Below are positions 1-9,181 of a DNA stretch of 64,000 nt, piece after piece. This DNA comes from Rhodoglobus vestalii. Lineage in GTDB: Bacteria > Actinomycetota > Actinomycetes > Actinomycetales > Microbacteriaceae. Under the pieces are notes generated by a model. That model did no database searches. It was not told the DNA's origin and saw nothing but the letters and a program-made list of their open reading frames with translations. Within the stretch, counting starts at the first letter, position 1, and each line of letters starts with the position of its first letter. The stretch spans positions 682,001 through 746,000 of the forward strand of contig NZ_VFRA01000001.1 in the NCBI RefSeq assembly GCF_006788895.1, in the 5' to 3' direction. A program made the translations under genes and the position numbers.

Positions 1-514
1 CCATGCCCTGCTGAGCGCTGCGGCGCACCTCAATGTCTTCGTCCGTGAGGAGTGCTGACATTGGGTCAACATCGTCAGCGGTGCCGATGGTGCCGAGGGC
101 GCGTGCCGCGCCCGCACGAACACGAGGAGTTTCGTCAGCGAGGAGTGCCGCTAGCTGCTCGTGCGCGTCGAGTCGACGGGTAGCCACGACCCGCGTTGCC
201 ATCTCTCGCACACGCCACGCCTGGTTGCTGAGGGCCGCAAGTACGGCATCCACAGCACTGTCATTCCATGCGTGCAGCAGTGCGCGGGTTCCCCAGAGTT
301 CGGGCCAATAGAGCACTGGGGCACCGTCAAGGATTCCCTGGGCATGCTCTCCCCCCACAATCAGAAGAAACTCTTTGCCCTCATTGTGACCTTCGATCAG
401 CGAGACTGCGCGCTCGACAATGACCTCTTCACCATGCCGCTCGCTGGCAGCCGCGATACGGGCCGCGATGGGAAGTTCAAGGTCAACTGCGTGGGGATCA
501 TCATGTTCAGACAC
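1..514 (-). CDS. HEAT-repeat (PBS-lyase-like) protein, partial
   Basis: The reading frame opens with GTG at 514 and runs off the left edge, so only about 171 N-terminal residues are visible. After an acidic start (VSEHDDPHAVDLELP) and a small alpha/beta-like stretch (EFLLIVGGEHAQG) it becomes a run of helical repeats. Examples are DAVLAALSNQAWRVREMATR, LAALLADETPRVRAGAARAL and MSALLTDEDIEVRRSA, the typical HEAT/PBS-lyase pattern of paired helices with conserved Val/Arg/Ala positions. Such repeats form protein-binding solenoids; the partner cannot be read from sequence. It precedes rdgB on the opposite side of a 49-base gap and is transcribed in the same direction. The family call is good, a specific function is not possible, and the C-terminus is missing. 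Confidence 0.7.
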   Translation of the reverse strand, partial: MSEHDDPHAVDLELPIAARIAAASERHGEEVIVERAVSLIEGHNEGKEFLLIVGGEHAQGILDGAPVLYWPELWGTRALLHAWNDSAVDAVLAALSNQAWRVREMATRVVATRRLDAHEQLAALLADETPRVRAGAARALGTIGTADDVDPMSALLTDEDIEVRRSAQQGM

Positions 515-563
515 GCCTCAACCCTACGGTGTCGTGCCCGAAACCCCGACTCGCAGAGTCGTG

Positions 564-1169
564 CTAGCGCTCGCCGAGCAGCGTTGACCGCACGATTGGC
601 ATGATTGCTGCAAAGGCCTGAGCCCGGTGGCTGAGCGCATCCTTCTGATCGGAGGTTAGTTCGGCTGAGGTGATCTGCTGTCCGTCCGGACGAAAAACCG
701 GGTCGTAGCCAAAACCGTGCGTTCCACTGCGTTCGGCAGCCACAGCGCCTGGCCACAGCGCGAGTTCAACGAATTCCTCGGGCCCCGCACCACCGGCTGC
801 GGCAGGCACCACGAATGCCGCAGCGCACGCAAACTGGGCGCCACGATCATCCATGCCCGCCATGTTCTTCAGCAGCAGCTCAACATTGTCACTGTCATTG
901 CGAGTGCCTGCATACCGAGCCGACTGGATGCCAGGGGCACCGCCCAGCGCATCAACGCAGATTCCAGAGTCGTCAGCGAGCGCCGGCAACCCGCTGTGTG
1001 CGGAGGCAGCCCGTGCCTTGATCAGTGCGTTTGCCGCAAACGTGTCGCCATCCTCTACCGGCTCTGGCCCGTCGTAGGCAACGAGTTCGAGACCATCGAG
1101 CGTGGGGCCGAGGATGCGGCGTAACTCAAGAACTTTGTGGGCGTTGTGGGTGGCGAGAACGATGCGCAT
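564..1169 (-). CDS. rdgB: RdgB/HAM1 non-canonical purine NTP pyrophosphatase
   Basis: A 201-residue protein starting [20 protein letters not shown], the hallmark (T/S)xNxxK nucleotide-binding motif of the HAM1/RdgB family. It also has the ADDSGICVDALGGAPGIQSARYAG metal- and base-binding region (about residues 67-90) and the GFGYDPVF motif near residue 152. The enzyme hydrolyses dITP, ITP and XTP to the monophosphate plus pyrophosphate, which keeps deaminated purines out of DNA and RNA. Its ATG overlaps the stop codon of rph by one base (TAATG), so the two are translationally coupled, a common actinobacterial arrangement of murI-rph-rdgB. Length is normal for the family. Confidence 0.95.
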   Translation of the reverse strand: MRIVLATHNAHKVLELRRILGPTLDGLELVAYDGPEPVEDGDTFAANALIKARAASAHSGLPALADDSGICVDALGGAPGIQSARYAGTRNDSDNVELLLKNMAGMDDRGAQFACAAAFVVPAAAGGAGPEEFVELALWPGAVAAERSGTHGFGYDPVFRPDGQQITSAELTSDQKDALSHRAQAFAAIMPIVRSTLLGER

Positions 1170-1942
1170 TAGTTTGCGGCGGATCCCGCTGTGCCGGATC
1201 CCTGGGCACCCGCAGCGGCGTCGGCAAGCGAGGCAAGCTGAATCGCGGTGAGATCAACTGCTCCCGCCACAGCTAGATCGAGCAGGGAGTCCAGTTCGCG
1301 CCGGTCGAATGGCGCGCCTTCAGCTGTTCCTTGCACCTCAACGAAGAGTCCACGGCCGGTGACGACCACGTTCATGTCTGTTTCAGCGCGAACATCTTCA
1401 ACGTAGGCGAGGTCGAGCATGGGCTCGCCATCGATAATCCCCACGCTCACGGCGGCAAGCGAGTCGAACAAGGCCTTCGAGTTCTTGCCGATGAACTTCT
1501 TGTCGCGACCCCATTCGATGGCATCGGCGAGTGCGACATACGCTCCGGTGATTGCTGCAGTGCGGGTGCCGCCATCAGCTTGAAGCACATCGCAGTCAAT
1601 CACGATGGTGTTCTCACCGAGCGCTTTCATATCGACAACGGCACGCAGGCTGCGGCCGATGAGGCGCGAAATCTCGTGCGTGCGGCCGCCCACTTTACCT
1701 TTGACCGCTTCTCGATCCATTCTGCTGTTCGTGCTGCGGGGAAGCATCGAGTACTCGGCCGTCACCCAACCTTTGCCCTTGCCCGCCATCCAGCGCGGAA
1801 CGCCATTGGTGAATGATGCCGTACACAGTACTTTGGTCTTGCCGAAGGAGATGAGGGCTGAGCCCTCCGCCTGGTCGCTCCACCCGCGCTCGATTGTTAC
1901 CGTGCGCAGTTCGTTGTTTTCGCGACCATCGTGACGTGTCAT
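1169..1942 (-). CDS. rph: Ribonuclease PH
   Basis: A 257-residue protein beginning [20 protein letters not shown]. RNase PH is a phosphorolytic 3'-to-5' exoribonuclease that trims the 3' ends of tRNA precursors. Visible family signatures are [14 protein letters not shown] followed by R-rich residues, [19 protein letters not shown], and the phosphate-site region [18 protein letters not shown]. The frame stays open upstream to 2182, but the ATG at 1942 is preceded by a purine-rich ribosome site (AGAGAGAAGAC) and gives the family's usual length and N-terminus. It sits 28 bases after murI and overlaps rdgB by one base, so the three form one operon. Confidence 0.95.
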   Translation of the reverse strand: MTRHDGRENNELRTVTIERGWSDQAEGSALISFGKTKVLCTASFTNGVPRWMAGKGKGWVTAEYSMLPRSTNSRMDREAVKGKVGGRTHEISRLIGRSLRAVVDMKALGENTIVIDCDVLQADGGTRTAAITGAYVALADAIEWGRDKKFIGKNSKALFDSLAAVSVGIIDGEPMLDLAYVEDVRAETDMNVVVTGRGLFVEVQGTAEGAPFDRRELDSLLDLAVAGAVDLTAIQLASLADAAAGAQGSGTAGSAAN

Positions 1943-1970
1943 CTGTCTTCTCTCTTTCGGTGAATCCTGG

Positions 1971-2810
1971 CTAGCTGGGCAACGTCGGCAAACTAATGGT
2001 GCCCGTTTCAAAGGTTTCCACGCGCACAATGTTGGGCCCCATGAATCGGGACGCGAGTCGAGTAAAGCCCGCCTTATCTGGTCCGGTGGCCTCAAAAATG
2101 TGCGCGGCGGGTTCCGTCGATTTGCGCAACAGGCTGTGCGCCACAAGTGTGCTGTAGACGTCGTAGGCAGTCGCTTCCGCACTCGAAACCAGCGTCACTT
2201 CGCGCCCCATCACATACTGAATCGCCGCAGAAATATGCGGATAGTGCGTGCACCCGAGCACCAAGGTGTCAATCTCGGCCGCTTTGAGCGGCGCCAAATA
2301 CTGCTCAGCCACCGCAAGCACTTCCGGCCCGGTGGTGATCCCGGCCTCCACAAATTCGACAAATCGTGGGCACGCTTGCGTGAACAGTTTGATATCGGAT
2401 GCCGCAGCAAACGCATCCTCATAGGCACGCGACTTTATGGTGCCCTCGGTGCCAATCACTCCGATACGGCGATTGCGAGTCTGACTCACTGCCGCCCTCG
2501 TGGCGGGTTGGATCACTTCGACGACCTCGATACCGTACGCCTCGGTGTAGCGCTCCCGCGCATCCCGCAGCATGGCCGCCGATGCAGTGTTGCACGCGAT
2601 AACGAGCAGCTTGACGCCGTCGTCGACGAGACGATCCATGACCTCGAGCGCATAGCGCCGAACGTCGGCTATCGGCTTGGGGCCGTACGGAGAATGAAGG
2701 GTGTCTCCCACATAGACAATTGATTCGTGAGGCAATTGGTCGATGATGGCTCTGGCGACGGTGAGCCCGCCAACTCCTGAGTCGAAAACGCCAATGGGTG
2801 CATCAGTCAC
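1971..2810 (-). CDS. murI: Glutamate racemase
   Basis: A 279-residue cytoplasmic enzyme that converts L-glutamate to D-glutamate for peptidoglycan. It starts at GTG with [20 protein letters not shown], carrying the catalytic-site [11 protein letters not shown] motif. The first catalytic cysteine lies in [11 protein letters not shown] (about residue 73) and the second in [10 protein letters not shown] (about residue 187). A TACGAT hexamer (2818-2823) ends seven bases before the GTG, so the mRNA is probably leaderless. It heads the murI-rph-rdgB operon and is divergent from the nicotinate phosphoribosyltransferase gene, with which it shares a promoter region of only about 70 bases. Confidence 0.96.
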   Translation of the reverse strand: MTDAPIGVFDSGVGGLTVARAIIDQLPHESIVYVGDTLHSPYGPKPIADVRRYALEVMDRLVDDGVKLLVIACNTASAAMLRDARERYTEAYGIEVVEVIQPATRAAVSQTRNRRIGVIGTEGTIKSRAYEDAFAAASDIKLFTQACPRFVEFVEAGITTGPEVLAVAEQYLAPLKAAEIDTLVLGCTHYPHISAAIQYVMGREVTLVSSAEATAYDVYSTLVAHSLLRKSTEPAAHIFEATGPDKAGFTRLASRFMGPNIVRVETFETGTISLPTLPS

Positions 2811-2882
2811 GCGATCAATCGTAGCGGTGGATGCCCGCCACCGCCCGTGAAGCCCTCGGGGTCTGTCGCGTACGCTGGTGGC

Positions 2883-4175
2883 GTGAGTACCGCGCTTCTA
2901 ACTGACCAATACGAGCTCACCATGCTCGATGCAGCAATCGGCAGTGGCCGCCACGAGCGCCCGTGCGTGTTTGAAGTATTCGCCCGCCGGCTTCCCAATG
3001 GAAGACGCTACGGCATCGTCGCCGGAACGGGTCGTCTCCTCGCGCTAATCGAACAGTTTCGATTTGGCGATGACGAGCTGTCATTCTTGCAACACAACAG
3101 CATCGTCAGCACCACCACGATCGACTGGCTCGCCAACTATCGCTTCTCCGGCACCATCACTGGGTACCGTGAAGGCGAAGTCTACTTCCCGGGCTCCCCC
3201 GTGCTGATTGTCGAAGGCTCGTTTGCTGAGGCCGTGCTGCTTGAGACTCTCGCCCTGAGCGTGCTGAACTATGACTCAGCGGTCGCGTCTGCTGCGGCGC
3301 GCATGGTGTCTGCCGCCGGTGAGAGACCGCTGGCTGAGATGGGATCGCGTCGCACCGGAGAACGTTCCGCCGTGGCATCCGCCCGGGCCGCGTACATTGC
3401 CGGGTTCAGCGCCACAAGCAATGTGGAGGCTGGTCGCAGTTGGGGCGTGCCCACCATGGGCACCGCCGCCCACTCTTTCACGCTGCTGCACGACTCTGAA
3501 GAAGAAGCGTTCCAGGCGCAGATCGATGCTTTTGGGCCATCGACAACCCTTCTGGTCGACACGTTTGATGTCGAGAAAGCGGTCGATCTTGCCGTGAAAG
3601 TTGCCGGTCCCGAACTGGGTGCCGTGCGGATCGACTCCGGTGACCTCGCGGCGCAGGTTGCGACGGTGCGCGCACAACTCGATTCGCTCGGGGCTACGAA
3701 CACCCGCATCACCGTCACTAACGATCTCGACGAGTATGCGATCGCCGCTCTGCGGTCTGCCCCGGTCGATTCGTATGGCGTGGGCACGTCGGTCGTTACC
3801 GGATCCGGCTATCCTGCCGCGGGGATGGTGTACAAACTTGTTGCTCACCAGGATGATGCTGGCGAATGGGTTTCGGTCGCCAAGAAGTCGACAGCTAAAG
3901 CAACCGTCGGTGGGCACAAGGCCGCGCTCAGAGCTCTCGATGCGGGCATCGCGCACACGGAATCGATTTATCAGGCAGCGGAGGGCCGACCTGATGTTGA
4001 GGGCCGCGATCTCATCGTCGATCTCGTTGTGAATGGGTCGGCGGATGCCCGTTGGCTCGGTCATGACGGAACACTCGCCGCGCGCAATCACCGCGCGCAG
4101 GCTGTGGCGGAACTGCCCGACAGCGCGTTCGGGCTGTCACGCGGCGAACCCGTCGTGCCAACTGTTTACCGTTAG
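2883..4175 (+). CDS. pncB: Nicotinate phosphoribosyltransferase
   Basis: About 430 residues; makes nicotinate mononucleotide from nicotinate, PRPP and ATP in NAD salvage. Family features include [14 protein letters not shown] at the N-terminus, [16 protein letters not shown], the [12 protein letters not shown] stretch with the active-site histidine region, [16 protein letters not shown] and GVGTSVVTG. The frame is open from a GTG at 2847, but the GTG at 2883 ([13 protein letters not shown]) matches the usual family start. It also has a TACGCT hexamer (2871-2876) exactly six bases upstream, fitting a leaderless transcript. An NAD synthetase gene (nadE) lies 35 kb away in this window, so both ends of the salvage route are present. 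Confidence 0.94.
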   Translation: MSTALLTDQYELTMLDAAIGSGRHERPCVFEVFARRLPNGRRYGIVAGTGRLLALIEQFRFGDDELSFLQHNSIVSTTTIDWLANYRFSGTITGYREGEVYFPGSPVLIVEGSFAEAVLLETLALSVLNYDSAVASAAARMVSAAGERPLAEMGSRRTGERSAVASARAAYIAGFSATSNVEAGRSWGVPTMGTAAHSFTLLHDSEEEAFQAQIDAFGPSTTLLVDTFDVEKAVDLAVKVAGPELGAVRIDSGDLAAQVATVRAQLDSLGATNTRITVTNDLDEYAIAALRSAPVDSYGVGTSVVTGSGYPAAGMVYKLVAHQDDAGEWVSVAKKSTAKATVGGHKAALRALDAGIAHTESIYQAAEGRPDVEGRDLIVDLVVNGSADARWLGHDGTLAARNHRAQAVAELPDSAFGLSRGEPVVPTVYR

Positions 4176-4226
4176 CGGGCTGCAGCCGGCCGCAAGCGTT
4201 CAGAGACGAGTGCCACCCGTCATGCG

Positions 4227-4487
4227 CTAGGCCTTGAGTTTCTCGTAGACCTCTTTGCACCGGGGGCAGACGGGAAACTTTTCTGGGTCACGCCCCGGTG
4301 TCCAGAGCTTGCCGCAGAGAGCGCGCACGGGTTTGCCAGACAGCGCTGATTCCATGATTTTATTCTTGGGCGCGTAGTGCGAGAAACGTTCGTGGTCGCC
4401 CTCTTCGACTTGCTCCTGGTTGAGCAGTTCTTCAAGTTCGCGGTCGAGCGTGTCGGTTCCGCCGCCGGTGTGATCGGTGTCAGCCAT
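4227..4487 (-). CDS. DUF3039 family protein
   Basis: A small 86-residue protein, MADTDHTGGGTDTLDRELEELL..., with a basic centre (HERFSHYAPKNKIMES) and the pattern C-G-K-x-W-x-P...CPRCKEVYEKL. The single upstream Cys plus the CPRC pair suggests a small zinc-binding ribbon; that is inference. This is the actinobacteria-restricted DUF3039 family, whose function I do not know. A TAGAAT hexamer at 4494-4499 lies six bases before the ATG, consistent with a leaderless message. It sits convergent to pncB (51-base gap) and just downstream of the ABC exporter genes on the same strand. Confidence 0.85.
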   Translation of the reverse strand: MADTDHTGGGTDTLDRELEELLNQEQVEEGDHERFSHYAPKNKIMESALSGKPVRALCGKLWTPGRDPEKFPVCPRCKEVYEKLKA

Positions 4488-4515
4488 ACGCCAATTCTAT
4501 GTCGTGGTGCCCGAA

Positions 4516-6087
4516 TTAGTTTCGGGAAGACAGCGCCAGCAGTTCCGGACCGCGACGCACCATAATCCGGCCACCCCCGTACACTCCAATCACCAAGACG
4601 AAGAGCCCAAGAGACAGCCCAACAAGGAATGCAGCCCAGTGTGGGTCCAGTTCTACGAAAGGGTTGAAGAACACTACCGCGAGCACGGGCGCACCACACA
4701 GGAGCGTGAGCGCGAAGGTGAATGCCTGTACGCGTGCGGCGTTAGAGACGAACGCTTGGGGTTGGACGAATGCTCCGTGACCGGGCAAGGGCGCCTCGTA
4801 GGGTGCCGCTGCTGAGCTGATGCTCGATACCCCCAAGCCCGCAAACAGCAGGCACAGACTGAGCCCAATCAGTGCCGGCAGCACTTCGGGACGCCCCGCG
4901 ACAACAACGGTGAGGATGCTTCCGCCGATTGCCAGGGGAATTCCGACGAGCAACCCTGGAACGATTCGGCCCCAGCGGTCGTCAGAGCCGCGGGTGTGCG
5001 CTGACACGTGGGTCCAGAGCGCCGTATTGTCGTGCGCCACATCATTGTGAGCGCTCCAGCCAAGGAACAGGCACATTACGGGAACCGGAATCCACGCGAT
5101 GATATCGACGCTAATGCCCCCCACTATCAGGGCGGCAACCATACCCAGCGGAATGATCGGGATCGCCGCTAGGGCCACAAAGTAACGAGCATCGCGCGCC
5201 CAGTAGCTGAGGCTGCGCGCAGCAATCGCGCCAAGTGCCGTTGCGGGCATGAGGTGAAACCAACCCAATCCGGAGCGGTACGTTTCAATTGCGCTTCGTT
5301 CGGGGCGTGACAAAACATAGCTGAGCGTGAAGAACCAGCATGCGGCAAGAACCACAAGAAAACCGAAGGCAATGGCAAGCTTCGCTGCAGCTTCATCGGT
5401 GTCACCGGCAGCGCCAGAGGCGGGCGCACTAAACGCAACCCCGAGCGGAGTCCATTCGAGTATGGCGGCGATCCGCCGAAGTGCGGGGAGCACTTGCGAC
5501 TGGTAGTCCGAGAGCGCCACAAGCACCGTTAGCGGAAGGGAGGCGAGGACGAGGGTGAGAGCGAGAATGCCGAAACCTTCCCGCAGTCGGCGCGTACTCA
5601 AGTAGCGTGACGCGATCAGGCTCGCCAATCGAGAGCCGACTACTGCCGTCGCGATCACGATAATGCCCGAAGCCACGGCGATGAAGGCGGATACCGCCAC
5701 CCCCGACCATGCAACAACCTGCGCAATCGCCATACCGATCAACATTATGACGGGGATGCTGATCGTACCGGCGAGGAGCAACAGAAGAGCGAGGCGGAAT
5801 CTGCTGACGGACAGAAACGAGAACCGGCGTGGGTCGAGTGCATCATCCGCATTCCAGCCCAGCGGAATCAGAAGAAAGCCGGCAAGCACTACAGAACCGA
5901 ATACGACCAGAGTGCTCCCGGCCACCTCGGGTGTGGTGTATCGCAAATTTGCGACCGCACTAACCGCAATAACGAACAAGACGGCACCATATAACAGCAC
6001 GAACGCCAGACTGAAAGCGATGAGTGGCCCTCGACGGAATGTGTTCGCGAAGAGGGTCAGTTTCAGTCGGAGAAACTGCTCAACCAC
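4516..6087 (-). CDS. ABC exporter permease, multi-spanning
   Basis: A 523-residue integral membrane protein with about 12 hydrophobic segments (for example LIAFSLAFVLLYGAVLFVIAV, STLVVFGSVVLAGFLLIPLGW, ALLLLLAGTISIPVIMLIGM, and AFLVGLSLGLFVLVIGVYGGG near the C-terminus). It starts at GTG inside the 3' end of the upstream ATPase gene (25-base overlap), so the pair is co-translated and almost certainly forms one ABC-2 type exporter. No substrate-defining feature is visible. The fold resembles the 'ABC-2 type transport system permease' proteins common in actinobacteria. Function beyond export is unknown. Confidence 0.75.
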   Translation of the reverse strand: MVEQFLRLKLTLFANTFRRGPLIAFSLAFVLLYGAVLFVIAVSAVANLRYTTPEVAGSTLVVFGSVVLAGFLLIPLGWNADDALDPRRFSFLSVSRFRLALLLLLAGTISIPVIMLIGMAIAQVVAWSGVAVSAFIAVASGIIVIATAVVGSRLASLIASRYLSTRRLREGFGILALTLVLASLPLTVLVALSDYQSQVLPALRRIAAILEWTPLGVAFSAPASGAAGDTDEAAAKLAIAFGFLVVLAACWFFTLSYVLSRPERSAIETYRSGLGWFHLMPATALGAIAARSLSYWARDARYFVALAAIPIIPLGMVAALIVGGISVDIIAWIPVPVMCLFLGWSAHNDVAHDNTALWTHVSAHTRGSDDRWGRIVPGLLVGIPLAIGGSILTVVVAGRPEVLPALIGLSLCLLFAGLGVSSISSAAAPYEAPLPGHGAFVQPQAFVSNAARVQAFTFALTLLCGAPVLAVVFFNPFVELDPHWAAFLVGLSLGLFVLVIGVYGGGRIMVRRGPELLALSSRN

Positions 6088-7385
6088 TCGAGCCCTCCCC
6101 CGACTGAGTTCGTGCCGGTCAGCTGCACAAAGCGGTCTTCGAGCGACATGCCGTTTCGCACTTCGTCGATTGTTCCGTCAGCGAGCAGGGTACCCTCAAC
6201 GATGACGGCGACGTGGCTACACACGCGTTGTACGAGTTCCATGCGGTGGCTGGAAAGCACAACGGTTCCGCCAGCGCTCACATACTGCTTGAGGATACGA
6301 ATAACCGTTGTCGCCGAGACCGGGTCAACCGATTCGAAGGGTTCGTCGAGTACCAACAGGCGCGGCGAGTGGATCATCGCGGCCGCGAGTGCCACCTTTT
6401 TGAGCATGCCGGAGGAGTAATCACTCACGAGGCGACCCATCACATCTTCGAGGCCGAATGCGGTCGCCAGATCTGCGGACCGTTTTCTTACCTCAGCGGC
6501 GCCAAGACCACGAAGCACACCCGAGTAGTAGAGCAATTGCGAGCCGGTGAGTCGATCAAAGATGCGTAAACGGTCCGGGAGTACCCCCATCGAACGTTTC
6601 GCAATCGCCGGCGAATCCCACACCTTGACACCGTTGACGCTGGCGGTCCCCGAGTCGGGCCGCAGGAGGCCCGTAATCATGGAAAGCGTCGTCGTTTTAC
6701 CGGCACCGTTGGGGCCGACAATGCCATAAAAAACACCGGCACGCACCGTGAGGTCGATGTCATTGACCGCGACCGTGTCGCCAAAACCTTTTGAGAGCCC
6801 GCGAACTTCAAGGACTACATCGTCGGATGTCGCCACAAGCGCATGAGTGAGCGCCGGCGGCGCGGTCGGTTCCGGCAGGGTCGGTTCCGGCGCGGTCGGT
6901 TCCGGCGCGGTCGGTTCCGGCAGGGTCGGTTTCGCTGGTGCAGACATCCCGAGCTCGACCGGAGCAGAATCGACAGCGGAGGCTGGGGCAGCGAACTGAG
7001 AGGCAAGGAGACGAAGGCGAGCGAGGCCCGCAAGAACAGCATCCGGCTTCTCTGCTGGTTGTGACGCATCAGGTGCGGCTATCGCAGCCTCACCTTCCGC
7101 CGGCACAACGATCTCGGGTACAGCCAGCTTCGGCGCAATTGGGCTGGCTGCGGCTGGTTTCGCCGCAGCGGGCTTCGACACAGCTGGCTTGCGCACGGCT
7201 GGTTTCGCTGCCGTTGGTTTCGCTGCCGTTGGTTTCGACACAGATCGTGGTTTTGTCGAACGCGTCGCGGCGGTTGTGCCACCGGCAGGTTTCTTGGTGG
7301 GAGGCTTGCGAGCGCCAGATGCGGGGGGTGTCACTGCCTTTTTTGCAGTCTTGTTGCCCTCGTCGGGTGTTTGGGCGTTTTCCAC
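6063..7385 (-). CDS. ABC transporter ATPase with long Lys/Pro/Ala-rich N-terminal extension
   Basis: A 440-residue protein. Residues from about 195 form a complete ABC ATPase: Walker A GPNGAGKTTTLSM, Q-loop region MGVLPDRLRIFDRL, an atypical signature YSSGMLKKVALAAAM, Walker B LLVLDEPFESVD and H-switch VVLSSHRMELV. The first ~195 residues are low complexity: a basic histone-H1-like part (repeats of KPTAA/KPAV/KPAAA) then a Pro-rich part built from five 15-bp DNA repeats (PEPTAPEPTLPEP). Start is GTG with a TAGGTT hexamer (7392-7397) six bases upstream, indicating a leaderless message. It pairs with the overlapping permease. The extension is not needed for ATPase activity and may tether the complex to a partner or surface. 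Confidence 0.85.
   Translation of the reverse strand: MENAQTPDEGNKTAKKAVTPPASGARKPPTKKPAGGTTAATRSTKPRSVSKPTAAKPTAAKPAVRKPAVSKPAAAKPAAASPIAPKLAVPEIVVPAEGEAAIAAPDASQPAEKPDAVLAGLARLRLLASQFAAPASAVDSAPVELGMSAPAKPTLPEPTAPEPTAPEPTLPEPTAPPALTHALVATSDDVVLEVRGLSKGFGDTVAVNDIDLTVRAGVFYGIVGPNGAGKTTTLSMITGLLRPDSGTASVNGVKVWDSPAIAKRSMGVLPDRLRIFDRLTGSQLLYYSGVLRGLGAAEVRKRSADLATAFGLEDVMGRLVSDYSSGMLKKVALAAAMIHSPRLLVLDEPFESVDPVSATTVIRILKQYVSAGGTVVLSSHRMELVQRVCSHVAVIVEGTLLADGTIDEVRNGMSLEDRFVQLTGTNSVGGGLEWLSSFSD
6859..6933. repeat. Five 15-bp tandem repeats inside the ABC ATPase gene
   Basis: Five consecutive 15-base units, GGC(GC/AG)GGTCGGTTCC, differing only at two positions plus a single change in the last unit. 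They lie in frame (15 = 5 codons) and encode the Pro-Glu-Pro-Thr repeats of the N-terminal extension on the minus strand. Copy number could vary between strains without disturbing the frame. Confidence 0.9.
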
Positions 7386-7586
7386 TGTCCAAACCTACCA
7401 ATCAGATGACGCGATTATGAGCGTGCATCACAAATAGACAACAACCACCCAATATCCATGGAGTTCTCGGCTCACACAGCTATTCTGACTATCGCACAAG
7501 GGTGTGTCGATTTTACTTATCTTGGGTGAACAGTAGGTTAACCAAACACCGCATCCCCAGATCCTAGAATTACTGAGGAGACCACC

Positions 7587-8279
7587 ATGACTACACAGAT
7601 CGTTATTTTAGCCGCCGGCATGGGCAGCCGTTTGGGCCGCTCACTTCCGAAGCCCCTGACAGAGCTCAGCGATGGTCGCACCATCATGAAGCAGCAGTTC
7701 GACAACATCCACCACGCATTTGGCGACAACGCCAAGGTGACAATCGTGGTCGGCTACAAACTGGAACACATTGTCGAGGCCTTCCCTGAAGCCTCGTTCG
7801 TGTACAACGAGCAGTACGACCAGACCAACACTTCCAAGAGCCTGATGCGTGCACTGCAGGCGTCCACCCCCGGAGGAGTGTTGTGGATGAACGGCGATGT
7901 CGTCTTTGACCCCACCGCACTTGAGCGGGCCGCAGCGATGGTCGCGCGCGATCAGTCGTTCGTCAGCGTCAACACCGCTAAGGTTTCCGACGAAGAGGTC
8001 AAGTACACCACTGACGCAGAAGGTTTCATCAAGGAACTTTCCAAAACCGTCAAGGGCGGCCTCGGCGAAGCCGTTGGCATCAACTACATTTCGAGCGATG
8101 CGAAGGCAGCTCTGGTGCGTCAGCTCAAGAAGGTTGGCGACCAGGATTACTTCGAACGTGGCATTGAACTCGCTATCGAAGAAGATCGCCTGCTCATTGA
8201 GCCGATCGACATTTCTGATCTTTACGCAATTGAGGTCGACTTCGCTGAAGACCTCGAGCGCGCAAACCTCTTCGTTTAA
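7587..8279 (+). CDS. Nucleotidyltransferase of the LicC/sugar-phosphate cytidylyl- or nucleotidyltransferase type
   Basis: A 230-residue protein with the NTP-transferase signature LAAGMGSRLGRSLPKPL at residues 8-24, the NTSKSLMRAL stretch (about 79-88) and a metal-binding aspartate in WMNGDVVFD. The short single-domain form with Y-N-x-x-Y/TNTSKSL resembles LicC-like CTP:phosphocholine cytidylyltransferases and related small sugar nucleotidyltransferases. It should form an NDP- or CDP-activated precursor. A clear ribosome site (CTGAGGAG) precedes the ATG, and a TAGAAT hexamer lies 20 bases upstream. It is followed by a polysaccharide-type ABC exporter and a TagF-like gene, which suggests it supplies an activated head group or sugar for a cell-surface polymer. 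The exact substrate is not readable. Confidence 0.8.
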   Translation: MTTQIVILAAGMGSRLGRSLPKPLTELSDGRTIMKQQFDNIHHAFGDNAKVTIVVGYKLEHIVEAFPEASFVYNEQYDQTNTSKSLMRALQASTPGGVLWMNGDVVFDPTALERAAAMVARDQSFVSVNTAKVSDEEVKYTTDAEGFIKELSKTVKGGLGEAVGINYISSDAKAALVRQLKKVGDQDYFERGIELAIEEDRLLIEPIDISDLYAIEVDFAEDLERANLFV

Positions 8280-8380
8280 GCTGTTCGGGCGGCGCGTTCG
8301 AGCGGCGCACTCCGAATAATTTCTCACCTCGCGGCACTGCTGTGCCAAGATTCGTTGCTTCTGCCGCTTACGATAGGGGC

Positions 8381-9181
8381 GTGGCGAACACAGCATTGGG
8401 CCGGCCCGCATGGTCCCCCCTCACCCGATACCGCCGCATCCTCTGGTTGCTGACCGTTCGCGACCTGCGGGTGCGGTACTCCACCTCAGCCCTCGGCTAT
8501 GTGTGGTCCATTCTTGACCCGCTGGTGATGGCCGGAATCTACTGGTTTGTCTTCACCCAGATCTTTGATCGCCCCGTGGGCGAGCAGCCATACATCGTGT
8601 TTCTTCTCACCGCTCTGCTGCCGTGGATGTGGTTCAACGGTGCTGTTTCGGATGCCACCCGTGCCTACCTGCGTGAGGCTAAGCTCATCCGGTCCACCAA
8701 AATCCCTCGTACCATCTGGGTTGCGCGGCTCGTGCTCTCGAAGGGAATCGAGTTCATCGCCAGCCTGCCGGTGCTTGCGTTCTTTGCGGTTGTCAACGGC
8801 GCGGTGCTGAACTGGGAAGCTGTCTACTTTCTGCTGGGAGTTGTGCTTCAGACGATCCTCACCCTGGGCGTGGGTCTGATCGTTGCTCCCCTCGTGGTGT
8901 TTTTTCGCGATCTGGAGCGCGCCACCAAGCTGGCGCTGCGTTTTCTTTTCTACGCCTCCCCCATCATTTACGGGATCCCAGACTTGCAAAAGCTGGGGCT
9001 CGACGGTCTTGCCGCGTTCAATCCGCTTGCAGGGATCTTCTCCCTCTACCGGGCCGCCTTCTTTCCCGACCAGCTCAACTGGTATGCGGTGCTCATTGGC
9101 ACGCTGATGAGTTGCATTCTGCTCGCGGTTGGGCTTCTCATCTTTGTGCGCACCGAACGTGCCGTATTGAAGGAGATCTAG
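8381..9181 (+). CDS. Polysaccharide/teichoic-acid ABC exporter permease (Wzm/TagG type)
   Basis: A 266-residue six-span membrane protein of the ABC-2 polysaccharide/polyol-phosphate export family. It has the typical N-terminal WLLTVRDLRVRYSTSALGYVWSILDPL motif and the cytosolic loop DATRAYLREAKLIRSTKIPRTIWV. The frame is open from 8342, but the GTG at 8381 has a TACGAT hexamer (8369-8374) six bases upstream and gives the family start. Its stop overlaps the start of the ATPase gene by one base (TAGTG). With that gene it exports a lipid-linked glycan or glycerophosphate polymer. Confidence 0.88.
   Translation: MANTALGRPAWSPLTRYRRILWLLTVRDLRVRYSTSALGYVWSILDPLVMAGIYWFVFTQIFDRPVGEQPYIVFLLTALLPWMWFNGAVSDATRAYLREAKLIRSTKIPRTIWVARLVLSKGIEFIASLPVLAFFAVVNGAVLNWEAVYFLLGVVLQTILTLGVGLIVAPLVVFFRDLERATKLALRFLFYASPIIYGIPDLQKLGLDGLAAFNPLAGIFSLYRAAFFPDQLNWYAVLIGTLMSCILLAVGLLIFVRTERAVLKEI

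Noticed and set aside
6859..6933. Regular short repeats that could suggest a CRISPR array
   Set aside because: The units are contiguous without spacers, in frame, and encode a Pro-rich tail of the ABC ATPase.
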